Positions 24,658-36,132 of a stretch of DNA of 64,000 nt are shown piece by piece; the first letter of the stretch is position 1; each line of letters opens with the position of its first letter. This stretch comes from Seriola aureovittata. Lineage: Eukaryota; Chordata; Actinopteri; Carangiformes; Carangidae. The notes beneath the pieces were generated by a model. That model was not told where the DNA came from. It saw only the letters and a program-made list of their open reading frames with translations, and ran no database searches. A program made the position numbers and the translations under genes. Where the stretch lies: the NCBI RefSeq assembly GCF_021018895.1, contig NC_079384.1, positions 18,405,640 through 18,469,639 on the forward strand, in the 5' to 3' direction.

Positions 24658-26086
24658 GGATTAACTCTAAGGAAAAGAATAAAAGATGAAAGGTTAATGT
24701 GATCAAAATGTATCTGTTCAATGACTTAAAAGATGCCCAAAAGGAGCAACATGGGGAAGTTGGAAAAGGTTCAACCTCATACATATATACAGGGGAGCAA
24801 CAATCTGCTGACAACCAAACAGACTTGTTTTAATTCCCTCGAGAAACAAAAGCACAGAGTTGTTTTCTTTTACATAAAGTACTTCAAATAAATTGGAAGA
24901 GAAGCCGAACATCACTGTCAATCCCTTTCCAATTCTTCACAATAACACTTTAACGAGCTGCTGGCACCAGAGCAAGAAAAACAATGCTTCTAAACACATC
25001 ACTGGGGAAATAAACTACTATGTTGTGCTGCCATTACAGTAGCAAGAGAATATAAAGAGAAAATAAATGCCCAATCAGAGCTGAGTATGAAAATGATGTT
25101 TCCAAGGCAATCGTGCAAACACGCTTCAGGCTCTTAGAGGGATTAGAAAAAGCATTCCTTCGGGCAGGGAAATAATATTCAACAACATGTGCAGAATAAT
25201 TATGACATTTTTCAGACCTTTTTATGTCTGTTGGTCTTTGAATCCTGACCTCTGCATTTGTAAAATCTTGGCTAAAGCCCTGGATTGGTTCTACCAGCAT
25301 GACTAGGTGTCAATAAATAATTTGATAAAGAAACACAAAAAGAGGCATTTTGAAGCATTTTAACACTGGGATTAATTTGTTGATCGACAGAAAATTAATC
25401 AACCACTAATTTAATGATCAAACAACCAATTGACCAAAGTCAATTTCTAAGAAAAAATGCAAAACATCCGCTGGTTCAAGGGTCTGAAATGTGAGAATTT
25501 GATTGTTTTCCTACTCTTACTGTATTCTAAAATTATTTTCGAAGTGTTGGTTGGACAATATAAGACATTTGAGAACATCATCATGGACTCTTAGATGTTT
25601 CAATTTGAATTTTTCACCAGTTTCTTATGTTTTACTGACTAAATGTTTAATTGATTTATTCTGAAAATTCTTATAGCAAGTCTGAAAAGCCTCCTGAAAA
25701 AACTATCTATATTTCTATTTATATCTCTATTTCCAACAGTTTTTGGCCAAAAAGCCCTGAAATGCTGCTTAAACAGCTCAAAGTCCAGTGGAATTCATCC
25801 ATTAATACTGTTGTTATGGTCTCTAATCTCGTCATCTGCATTCAGCAGGGACTTGCTAACAGGCTAAAAACACTTAGCGAGTTACACCCTAAGTGTTCAG
25901 TTTCTGCCTGTTTTACTGTCGACAAAGCTAAAAGAGGAATGTAACGGTATGAACTTCTGCCCACATATCAGCCACTTCCAACAAGTTAGTGTCAGCAAAA
26001 CAGAGCCTGCTGTTTTCAGTAATGTTGTGTAGGCCTTTAACTGAGTTGGTTAATGTGTTGTAGAGAAAGTAAAACTTGTGACTTAC

Positions 26087-26175
26087 CTTAAATCCCTGAA
26101 ACTGTGGAGAAATGTACTCTCAGGACAGGAGAAGCCGAGCGTCTGTGTGGACAAGAATCCAAACTCCAAACCCGC
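26087..26175 (-). promoter_or_regulatory. Probable noncoding leader exon of the UGT gene
   Basis: Read on the minus strand, GGATTTAAG|GTAAGTC gives a strong donor at 26087/26086. It matches the acceptor CTTAG| at 24667/24666, nine bases before the UGT start codon. The upstream limit of the exon is a guess. The intron is 1.4 kb and holds a diverged ATTAATCGATT-type repeat at about 25380-25640. Confidence 0.55.
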
Positions 26176-26189
26176 TCATTGTGTTACAT

Positions 26190-26361
26190 AAGGAAAACAG
26201 GGTGATGGGGGAGGGGGGTTAAACAAATGGACTTCAGATGTAAGTGAGTAGTTTGAGGCGAAAGGAAACCCTTTTCCCACTGGGCCCACCCTGTAACTGT
26301 GCTGCACAGACACAGAAATGCACAGAGATATGCTCTGCTGACACACACACACACACACACA

Positions 26362-26423
<62 letters not shown>

Positions 26424-27740
26424 TTTGTCTGTGTCATGGTTCACAGTAAAGAACAGATTCCCCAGCTAAAAATAATTTGACTAGAAAACTACTTTTTCCG
26501 AGAAATAAAGTTCTAAGACTCAAGTTCTTTTTTTTTTTTATCATTGTTCAGTGGCTTTATTGTCAGTTATTGTAAATAGGTTCAGTCCAATAAGGAAATG
26601 TTGGACAAGTTGCAGTTTTACACAAAATGGAAGTGAGCGTTAGAAAAAACTAAATTGCAAATGTTCTGTGTTTCCATAAAATGATGTGCGCAAAAAAAAG
26701 CTAGGTTTTCTCCTCTTGCAATGTCATTCCAAATAAATATGACGACAAGATTTCCAGCAGTTCTTGGTTGGAACTGGCTCCCTGGGGCCCTGGGACCACG
26801 ACTTCAATGTGAAAAAGGTGTTTCCCTTTCACTTTAGTGAAATATTGCTTTGTCGAATAGTCTGTAAAACCACCTCATTCAAGCGTTTAAATTCTTAAAG
26901 TTTTTACAAAATTTACGTTTCCATTACTCGTTTTTAAGTTTGCAATTTCAGCTGGTTAATGGAAACACACCTCGTGACATATTAGCACCTTATAAGGTTG
27001 TTACCTCTAATGTGTGAGCATATAGTTGTCTATTTACACACTTAGCAGACACAGAGCAACAAGTTGTGTTTCTGGACACCTGAATACAAGTTAAATACTC
27101 ACTCTCCTTTTAGCTCTAATTTTGTCTCCACCAGCTCCTGAGGGCATCAGCTGACTCTTTAGAAGCTAAATTTCTTCACCAGCTAGTAGCTAACTCTCTG
27201 TCTCCTGTGCAGACGGTGTAAATTGGGTTTATCAGAGCTTTTTTTCACAGAAACTGCTGCCTGCTGCTAGAAAGATACTGATAATAGCACTGAGACTGAC
27301 AGACTGACCAAACAGTGAAGCTTGGCCATAAAACCACAACAAAGAGGTGACCGATGCTACAGTGCTTCAGAGAGCTGAGGGGATATGCTGAGTTGGGTTA
27401 TAATTCATTATAGGCAACCTGTTTCATACTGCACATACCATTTTTTTTACTTTGTTTATCTAAAAATATTGATGTAGTGCAGCCTTAAAACTTTTCCTTA
27501 CTTGTCCTTGTAACTGTAAATGAAGAATTGACACGGAGACACAGGAACTTCAATGTGTTACTAATATCGCTGTATCTTTAAGTGACATTTGCTGAAGTGC
27601 AACAGTCATAGCAAACACATTCAGACAGTGGACTTCCTGTGAAACTTATGTTTAAACTGCTTCTGCTTTCACTTCATAGAGATCACGTGTCAATGAAAAG
27701 GGAACAGGTCTGAACTAATTCATGCCACTGCATTTCACTG
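26190..27740. other. Spacer between UGT and ENDOD1-like genes (divergent promoters)
   Basis: The two genes diverge, so both promoters should be in here. A CA array sits at 26340-26421 and a T run near 26526. No exon, clear TATA box or named repeat was found in the rest. Confidence 0.5.
26340..26421. repeat. (CA)n microsatellite
   Basis: CA array with two small interruptions (AACA and ATACA). It gives overlapping shadow ORFs on both strands. Confidence 0.95.
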
Positions 27741-27788
27741 AGAGTGTGCAAAGACATGACACAACTCAGGACATTTGACCGCTGGATT

Positions 27789-29679
27789 ATGAAAATGTCA
27801 CGTTCTTGCTCTCTGGCTGTTGCCATCCTGGTCTTTGCTGGAGGGTGGTGTCTGTGTGCAGCTAATGTTGGGGAGTTCACTCCATGCCTGCAGTCCTTCT
27901 ACAGGTCCTGGCCTCCTAAAGGTCTGGAGGGGACCCCCATCTGCCAGCGTTTCAACAACCAGTATCGATTTGCCACCTTGTACAGTCGCCCACGCCGCTC
28001 TCCGTGGTTCTCAGCCTATTTATACAGACCACCAGTGGGAAAGAGACCTTCAGCAAATTGGAAGTTTGAGCCACAGGTGAGTACTTGTTTGGTCTGATTC
28101 ATAGAATTCTTAGTATTTAAAGAGGAAACAGTACAGGGAAGATATAAGTAGGTGAACAAGTCTCAAGACTCAGACTCAGACAGTGGACACTGCTGGGTAA
28201 ACAGTACAGTGATGTTTTTAGACTGCACATGAGGAAATTAATCCCAGTAAAGGAGAACTCTATAATTTGTGTGTCCAAAACAATGAGCATTAACCAGCTG
28301 CTATAAAGAATTATAAGGTTTGACTCAGTCTGACTATCAGTTAATCTCAAATGTGCTGGCTAGTGTCAAGGTCAGGGGCTCTGTGCAGACCAAACTGGGG
28401 AAAACCATTTCCCTATGGAGCTGGTTTTGTACACAGGTGCACTGACTTGTTGAAACAGAAACACACTGTTGTCTAAAATAAAACTGTATGCTGTTGCAGT
28501 AAGGTTTGGCTTCCATCAAGCCAACCAAGGTCATGTTATCAGTGTTGTTTCTGGGGGAATGAGGACTTTAATCACTTAATTTTACATCGCATGTACACAC
28601 AAATTACACATGGGCTTTTGGAGGCTTATTCTGGTACTTTTTACTCTCAAAATGAACTATTTTAAACCAAAAACATGATTTGGATTGGTTATTGATTATC
28701 TTCCTGGCAGCATCTTGAAGGCCTTGAAACAGCATTTAAACCATCATATAAAGGGAAATAATGTGAAAAGGCTAGATTAATAAAAACCCGAAAAGACACA
28801 TGGTTCCCAGAGGATTAATTACTCTAACTTTGGAAATCCTCTGACTTTTCCTCGAGTGTCAACACAACATTTGTGGTTGTGAGTGAAATATCTGATTGTT
28901 ATCGGATGGACTGCAATGAAATTTGGTTTACATTCATGTTCCCCAGAGGATTTAAACTTGTCATTGTCCATAATTTTGGTCATATTTTGTAAAAGTCTTC
29001 CTCTGAATTTGCATTAAAAAGTATAATGTCATCACTTCTTCCACCCTGCAACAAACAGTTAACCTACCCAGGAGCTGATGGCAACATGATCCCCTTCCCT
29101 CCTGGCCCTCCAGACCAGAACGTGATGGAGAGTCAGGCAGTTAATCTGGACTACATCAATTCCACCTACTCTCGTGGCCACTTAAACCCCAGCCTTCACC
29201 ACCAGAGCCATGAGGACCGCTCCGCCACCTTCACCCTGACTAATGTGGTCCCTCAGAAGGCAGGCTCTAATGACGGGCCCTGGGAGATCCTGGAGCAAAC
29301 TGTCAACCATACCTTATCAGCCTACTGTCTTGGAGATGCTTACATAGTGACTGGCATCATCCCTTACCGGACTGACGACCACTGGCTGAAGAATCATCGT
29401 GTGGCCGTGCCGGAGTACATGTGGTCAGCCTACTGCTGCCCAAAGTACAACAACAGTCTTCCAGAGGAATTGAAGAACACCTTCCCCACATACGCTGCTA
29501 TCGGCCGCAACGACCCCAACAGCACCGAGGAGATTGTGCCTGTTAACAAGTCGGCTAAGACACAGTTCAGGGGATATGATGTGAGGCAGATGCCACTGCA
29601 AACACTTGAGATGTATCTCAAGGACAGGTTCAATACTGTCGTCAGTGTTTTTTATGAGCTGTGCTCTGGATCAGACTGA
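27789..29679 (+). CDS. Secreted endonuclease domain-containing 1-like protein (ENDOD1-like)
   Basis: Exons 27789-28076 and 29059-29679 join in phase 0 and give 302 aa. The family is DNA/RNA non-specific endonuclease (NUC, beta-beta-alpha-metal fold). Seen: a signal peptide with the core SLAVAILVFAGGW; a RSPWFSAYLY segment typical of this family; and the catalytic motif as SRGHLNP with His137, where bacterial NUC enzymes have DRGH. Next comes a FTLTN block that supplies the metal-binding Asn, and paired cysteines near YCLGDAY and YCCPKYN. Several NxS/T sites fit secretion. I chose the ATG at 27789 because it leads straight into the signal peptide; an in-frame ATG at 27744 would add 15 polar residues and 27795 is also possible. 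The intron holds a Tc1-type relic. Fish carry many ENDOD1-like copies, so orthology is not claimed. Confidence 0.92.
28360..28530 (+). mobile_element. Tc1-like transposon fragment
   Basis: Words in family order: GGGGCTCTGTGCAGACCAAA, TGGGGAAAACCATTT, TTTTGTACACAGGTGCA, TGTTGAAACAG and AAGGTTTGGCTTC. The same internal segment occurs near 12420-12570. No ends are preserved. It lies in the ENDOD1-like intron. Confidence 0.7.
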
Positions 29680-31330
29680 TCCTGCACATATACAATAATT
29701 AGATTGTTGAAGTGTTCGTGCTAATTTCATTTTATTGACTAATTATAAGTGAAAAGTCTTTTCTCAACAGATTCTCCTAGGAAAATGACAAAATACATCA
29801 TTTGACAGGTTTAGGCAGAAAAACTACTTGTTCATTAGGATTGGGAAAGATTGTGGTTATGGTAAAAATAAACCAACACTGCAGCTCTTAGATCAAGGGA
29901 GAGCCAGACTTTTCCCATCATGCACTTTCCCATCATGCAATTCTTGCAGTCAGTGAAGAGGGACTGCGGCACCTAACTCCAAAAACTGCATCTGCCTTTA
30001 GATTTGCCTAAATTTGCATGACATCAGAGCAACTCGAGATCAAGTCAGACAAAAAATGTACCATCATGCATTGTGCAGTGTTCACCTGTGAATTCTGCAC
30101 AGGCCTAGCTCATCTGAACCAACTAACAGAAACTGGATCTGAAGACTTAAGATTAGAATCTTTACATACCACACACTAATGATTTTATCTGCCAACTGTC
30201 AACAACAACTGACCCAGACTGGAACAGACCTGGTCCAACTTGGTCCCATTAAGATCAAATCTTCATGATCGGCTCAACAGTCGTAAAGTCTGGAATGACA
30301 AAACTAGCTTAGCCTAGCATTAAGACTGGAAATGTGGGCATACAGCTAGCTTGGCTTTCTCCAAAGATGTCAAAATTCAACTACCACTGCATCTAAAACT
30401 CACTAACATGTTGTGTCTATTTAACCAAGAATATAAAAACAACTATTTCTTGGTCCAGTGCAGTGACTTCCTGGAATGTTGTTCCCAGCAACTGCACATA
30501 ACCTTCCATAACACCTTTATTTGTTGTTTTAACACCTTGGTTTTTGTATGAAATGAAACAAACAAAATTTAACATGTTAGGTTTTACTTTTGCACAGAGC
30601 CAGGCTAGCTGTTTCCCCTGGTCCTAGTCTCTATGCTAAGCTAACAGGCTGCTGGTTGTAGCCTTGTATTTAACAGACAGACATGAGAGTGGCAACGATC
30701 TTCTCATCTAAGTCTCGGCAAGGAAGCCAACCTAAAACAGACAAAGTTGGTGTGGAAAAGCAACACTTAACTCATGGAAAAAAGCTAAGTAAAACTCAGT
30801 GAAATGGTTATGGTGATGCTTCCACTGCAGATTCGCAGCTGGGCATGAACCAATTAACAATACTGACCACTAGATGGTGTCCTTGTGCAATACATGCAGC
30901 TGGTGGATATGAGTTTGAGCCAGCTTCTTGTGACTGTGCACTGCAACTGGAAGGAATTTTTCTTAAAGTTTCATCTCGGCAGAATCCATTCCTTATTCAT
31001 AAAAACATCAGACCTCACTATAGTGTGAGTCAGTTAGCCTTTTATCTTATGATTTCCTAAATAATGTATATGAATCACACTTTAATTGACTGATTTTTAT
31101 AAAGCACTGGTGTTGGAGGCTTTCTGAAGATGAAAACATAAAAGTACATGATGGTAAAAATTATATTTGTGCTTCAAATCAAAAATATAATAGAAATAGA
31201 TCAAATTAATAAAATGCAGAGATGACTCATTTTGATAAACATTAACTTGCTCCACAAGTCAGACTCGACTTCTGAAGCTTCACCAAGACAAGCTTTTTCT
31301 TTTGTAATGATCACTAAGACATACGTTTTG
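29680..31330. repeat. Spacer after ENDOD1-like gene with GGCTAGCTGTTTCC-type repeat
   Basis: A canonical AATAAA at 29867-29872 lies 190 bases after the ENDOD1-like stop. At about 30590-30760 is a dispersed element with GCCAGGCTAGCTGTTTCCCC, TATGCTAAGCTAACAGGCTG, CAGACATGAGAGTGG and ATCTTCTCATCTAA. A shorter copy lies at 56795-56970, so this is an interspersed family. No other gene was found. Confidence 0.6.
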
Positions 31331-31460
31331 TCACTTCACACTTCTCATGGATTTATTGAACAGATGGTACAATAGCACAGGTGCACACAGGGTTAAACAT
31401 AGGTAACACTACACACCGGTTTCTCAAACTGGATTACATTGACAAAAATAAATCACCAGC

Positions 31461-32173
31461 TTAGTATTGTTGGTGCATCTGGGGAGAGAAGAGCTTGTCC
31501 CACACCTCCACCTTCATAATGGCCCTGCCCATAGGGGACATGGTAGCTTTGATGTCCAGGTTGGGTCCCTCATACGTGATCCCACAACCATTGGCCTCCT
31601 CCCGAACAAAGCCTTGCTGCTCTTTGTTGTAATACATCTCTTTGTACAGAGCCTCGTTGCACTCTTTGCCCTGATTGTAGATTCCCACTGCCAGCCAGTT
31701 CTTGTACATGTTATAGTCGTAGGGCACAGAGAACATTATAGCTATTGTCTCCTTGGCGCTGTTGCTTTGCCTCTCAAACAGGTCATAGGTCAGGACACCC
31801 ACTGCACCAGAGGCTTTGGCGCTGGTCTTGCTGAAGTTGCAGACTTCAGTTTTCAGTGGGCGTACGGTGGGTTGGGGTGGGCTGTGGCAGTTGCCGTTCT
31901 CCAGGAAAACCCTTTTTGAAAAGGTAAAGTTAGATAATCAATGGGTACACTCATTTTTAGGAAACTGGTGTAGTTTTTTCATGCTGCATCTATATTTCAA
32001 CCCTCAGTTTCTCCTTGCAAAGAAACTGAACATAAAGTCTTTTTCTGTTTGAGAATGTGTTACACTTACTTGGGATCCACTAAGCAGTAGTTATTGGTGA
32101 GGTTGGAGATCTCGATGGTGACATTTCTTCGGCTTGTGAGGTTGGCAGCCAAAGCCTCTGCTGATTCGCTCAT
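31461..32173 (-). CDS. Actinoporin-like protein, tandem copy 1
   Basis: Coding exons 32070-32173 and 31461-31911 (minus strand) join in frame and give 184 aa, the usual length for the family. Actinoporins are small pore-forming proteins of sea anemones; homologues occur in fish and other animals, and the role in fish is poorly known. Seen: an N-terminal segment that could be amphipathic, with alternating Ala/Leu and polar residues; the family core FSVPYDYNMYKNW, which carries the Pro-Tyr-Asp and aromatic residues of the lipid-headgroup site; and several Tyr residues after it. There is no signal peptide, as in other fish members. A noncoding leader exon is likely at about 32345-32430, with an acceptor at 32190/32191. 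An AATAAA on this strand at 31352-31357 lies about 105 bases beyond the stop. Whether it lyses membranes cannot be told. Confidence 0.9.
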
Positions 32174-32190
32174 ATTGTTGATTGGAAAAG

Positions 32191-32940
32191 CTGTAAAAGG
32201 TCAGCTGTGTTACAATAGTGGAGAAGTTAACCATGCACATACTGCTCTTCACAGTGCCTGTAATAAAAGATGTACAGATCCTCCTACAACACAATTCAAG
32301 AAATGATATTTGTCAGTAAACCCTCAAATACAGCGTTAGCTTACCTGTCTGGATCACAGGTGTGCTTCTCACTCAGGCAGTGCCAGGTGTGAAACCCTGG
32401 CTTCACACTTCAGATCGTCCTTGTTGGAGAATGTGTGACACCCAAAACTGTCTCCGCCCACAGCACACACCTTCTGTTCTCTCGTCGCTCACCATCTCAA
32501 ACTTTTTGTCCAGTCTTTCGTCTCAGGTATGTGCAGCGTACGGAGGCGTGAAGACAGGGTGTAACCAACGACAACCACATAACTGTAGCCTTTTTGTTTT
32601 CATACTGCTGTTATTTTTCTAAGCTCTGCGCCAGTTTGATCAGTTCTCTGTGACATTGCTTCACACCTCAGTGTCTCCTTATGCACCACACCTTCTGTTT
32701 TTAGGTGTGTGATGTTGTTTTTTACTTTCTGCATGGGGCGACAAACATGCAATACCTCTACATAGCATGCTGTGCAGCCTAACTAACACTGTGTTCATTG
32801 TAATAAAGTGAAGTTTGACTGATTCATGTCTGTTGACACGTTCTGAAGAGATGGAAAACTTTTCAACGTTTGTGATTAAATGTGAAGTTTTCTGCCCAAA
32901 TTAAAAATGATACAATAAAAGTAAAAGACAAGAAATCAAT
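32191..32940 (-). other. Leader region between the two actinoporin-like genes
   Basis: Contains a strong donor on the minus strand at 32345/32344, CAGACAG|GTAAGC, ending a likely noncoding exon. The rest shows no gene. The AATAAA of the upstream tandem copy lies at 32953-32958 on the minus strand. Confidence 0.45.
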
Positions 32941-33108
32941 TGAACTGTTTTTTTTATTCATTTAAAGCACCCATACATTACATGAATGATGGACAAATGT
33001 ATGTAGGTCTTCAGGAATATTTGTGTCAACTGTGTTTTCACAATTCATTCCACATCAATGCACTCATTTGCGGCAGAAGATTTTATTCTCACAGCAGTAC
33101 AAACAGAC

Positions 33109-34086
33109 CTATCTGCCCATCTTGTCATACAACTCAAGTTTAATCATAGCTCTGCCCTCGTCAGACATGCAGGCCCTCACATCCACTGTCCGTGCAGCGT
33201 ATTTCACCCCCGAGCCGTCGGCCTCGTGGCGCACGAAGTTGGTGAAGTCTTTCCCCTCGTACATGAGCTCGAACAGCTTCTTGTCGCAGGCCTTCGTGTG
33301 CTCAAAGACACCCACCCCCAGCCAGTTCTTGTAGAAGTTATAGTCAAAGGGTACCGAGAACATGACGGCCATCAGCTCATTGCAGTGGCGGTTGCGCATG
33401 TCGAAAAGCTCATAGGTGAGGACGCCCACGGCGCCCGATGCCGTGTTGTCGTCCTTGGTGAACGAGCACACCTCGGACTTGGTGGTGCGCACAGTGGGCT
33501 GCGGAGGGCTGTAGGGAAAACCGCTTTTCATGTAAACCCTGGAGAGTAGAAGTGGGAGATGAGGTCATAAGTAGTGGAGAAAGTACTTGGATCCTTAACT
33601 AAAGTAAAAGTACAACTAACTCAATGTAAAACTACTGTGACAGTCCTGCTAAGTTTGGTAAAATTAAAAGTAGTCTCAGTAAAAGTTGCCCAGTGGTTCC
33701 CAACCTAGGGGTCAGGCTGGTCCAAAGGATCACCAGGTAAATGTGAAGGGTCATCAGATAATTAATGTAAATAGTATAATATTTCCTTCTGAAATGTAGT
33801 GGAGTGTAAGTATAAAGTGGCAGCAATGTAGTGGAGTAAATGTACTTAGTTACTTTCAACCCCTGGTAGTCATGCAGAAGCGGATTCATGTACATTTCAG
33901 GCATCACGTTAACTGTATTTATTGGTCCATACTCAAAATTAGTATGCACAAATAAATCATCAAGCAGAACAGCGATTCTTACTTTGGGTTGATGAGGCAG
34001 TAGACAGAGCTGACATTGGTGATCTCTATGGTGCAGTTGCGGTTGGTGGTGAGGGTGAAGGAGTGGGACTCTGCAGTCTCAGGCAT
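33109..34086 (-). CDS. Actinoporin-like protein, tandem copy 2
   Basis: Coding exons 33983-34086 and 33109-33538 (minus strand) join in frame and give 177 aa. The first coding exon is 104 bp, exactly as in copy 1, and the intron sits at the same codon and phase (after ...P-K), so the two arose by tandem duplication. The core FSVPFDYNFYKNW keeps Pro-x-Asp and aromatic residues. The C-terminus is seven residues shorter than in copy 1. This gene is more GC-rich, with many CpG codons in exon 2, while copy 1 is not. A leader exon is likely near 34500, with an acceptor at 34130/34131. The intron contains an AAAGTACTTGGATCC-type dispersed repeat at about 33570-33870. The product is soluble with no signal peptide. 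Its role in the fish is unknown. Confidence 0.9.
33570..33870. repeat. Interspersed AGTAAAAGTA-type repeat
   Basis: Holds GTGGAGAAAGTACTTGGATC, CTAAAGTAAAAGTACAA and GTAGTGGAGTAAATGTACTT. Related pieces occur at about 16960-17070, 51830-51960 and, in the opposite sense, 59820-59960. It is a common short teleost interspersed family; the name is not assigned. Confidence 0.6.
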
Positions 34087-34559
34087 GGTGACAGCTGCTG
34101 AAGTGGCTGGACGACAGAGGGCAAGAAGAGCTGTGAAAAATGGGAACTGATCAGGTTGAATGTTGTTATTAGCTTTTTTTAAGAAACTGCCCTGAAGCTC
34201 TTCATTAATTGCATAGGATCCAATTATTGCTTTTACTGAAATCTGTTATGTTATAATTTATGTTTTCACTGCCAAGTGACGTGAAAACAATTTTGCTAGA
34301 TACACACTGTAACATGAGGATGAAGTTATCTGCATGTAGAACAGCAAACATTACCTTTTTAATCTTGACATAAAATAAAGTTCTAAAGGTTCCTCTACTG
34401 ACCATTATAACAGACTTTCATCCAGTAACATTACCACTTCTCAAAACAGCTCTAGCTTTTGTGAATACTACATAACTACCTAAAAGTAAATGCACTTACT
34501 TTACTTTACGGCACACACACAGGATGGCAGAGAGTCCTCTGAAAAGAGGTTTGGAGTTT

Positions 34560-36094
34560 GGTTTGGAGGCAGGTACGAAGACACACCCTCTCAGTGGCAT
34601 AGAGTCACACCTCACCTGCTGTCTGAGTTTCCAGCAGGTGTGGCTGTGTTCTGTCTTCAGAAGACACCCACGAGCATGTAATGTCAGTTATAGGTGATAA
34701 CTTTAACTCTTGAGTTGAGAGATACAGTAACATACATAGGTGAGCAGAAACATTCTGTATTTTCTTTGTTATCTGTGATTTAAAACGGTACCGTACTGGT
34801 GATCGCGTGATGGAAAAGTACTGCTTAAACAGTGGTTGACAAATACCTGAATGTCTGCTAGGATTAAAAGGGTAAAGAGGAGCAGCCACACCTGTCAAAC
34901 AGTCTCCTGATACATCTCCTGATGGTGATGACTCATTTTAGATAAAGCCCAAAGCCTTCAAACCAGTTCATCTGAAAGAACACGTTTATCCTGGTTGGTG
35001 ATAAATTCATTTTTTACATGCAGATTCAGGCTTTTCACTGTAGGGTTAAGAGTGTTGTCACAGTCCTTGTGTCACTAATAAATGAGCAACAGAGCTTCCT
35101 CCTCAGGTTTGGATGTATAAACTCTTTGTCTTTACCCACTCTGTGTACGTGCAGTCAGACCCAGCATGCACTCACTGGATGTGAGGCTCTGAACAAGTCA
35201 CCTATCAATCAAATGAAACAGTGTTTTTCGTGTGTGTCCCTCAACAAGAAGCTTCTCAAGCTCAGCATTTCAGCTTGAAGAAAATGCAGCACATAAGTAT
35301 GTAGTGTTTGCATTATTTCTACACTAGGATGTAAAATAAATGATCTACAGAACTTCACCAAACTACCATGATTCTATGGGAAGTCAAAGACCAGCAGAGG
35401 GTCCTTTAAATTCAGTACCAGTTCAGGTTAGTCACAGTTTGGAAAGACTGGAAACAACCACATTATTAAGCTTTTCTGTTTGCCAGATTCCCTCTCTCTC
35501 TCTGATAATGTGGAGCATCGACAACCTGTTTTATGAAAAACTTTAACGTGAGGGGCCCACATCTGGGGACGAGTCATAGGGATCAGTGAGGAAGCATAAA
35601 TGTCTTAATATGCATATATGAGGTACCCTGAAACATAATCACAGCATTCAGTGATTACGTCACCATCTGTGTCACCCGTGTGGTTGCCCGTCTTTAATTT
35701 GTGCCTCTTTACCGCCACCTTGTGGCCAAATCACAACAGTCAGGAGATGTAAACAGGCCTATTTCCAGAAAAACAGAAGCTTTGCCTCAAATGATGTGCT
35801 GATACTCACACTTGCTATTTTGAGTGCATTCACACTGACATGCTGTTCACCGTAAATGTAAGAACCTGGATATTGCACTCAAAACAATCAAAAAGTTCAG
35901 TGAATAACAATGGCGACTTCTTACCCTCAACAGTCGCCATCTTGGCTGCGTAGCGGAAGGAGATGGGACCACCACCGTATTTTCAAACCTGTGTAAACGG
36001 CCACCGAGGAAGGAAGAGGACACGTCATCAGCGCCAACGGTGGCATAATTTCCATGTGGCATGACACAGGAGGCAAACACAGGAAAGTAGTGAG

Positions 36095-36132
<38 letters not shown>

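Noticed and set aside
31467..31919. 150-aa plus-strand ORF
   Set aside because: Exactly antisense to the main exon of actinoporin-like copy 1, which has family motifs and good splice sites.
33058..33549. 163-aa plus-strand ORF
   Set aside because: Antisense to the main exon of actinoporin-like copy 2; its openness follows from the GC-rich codons on the other strand.
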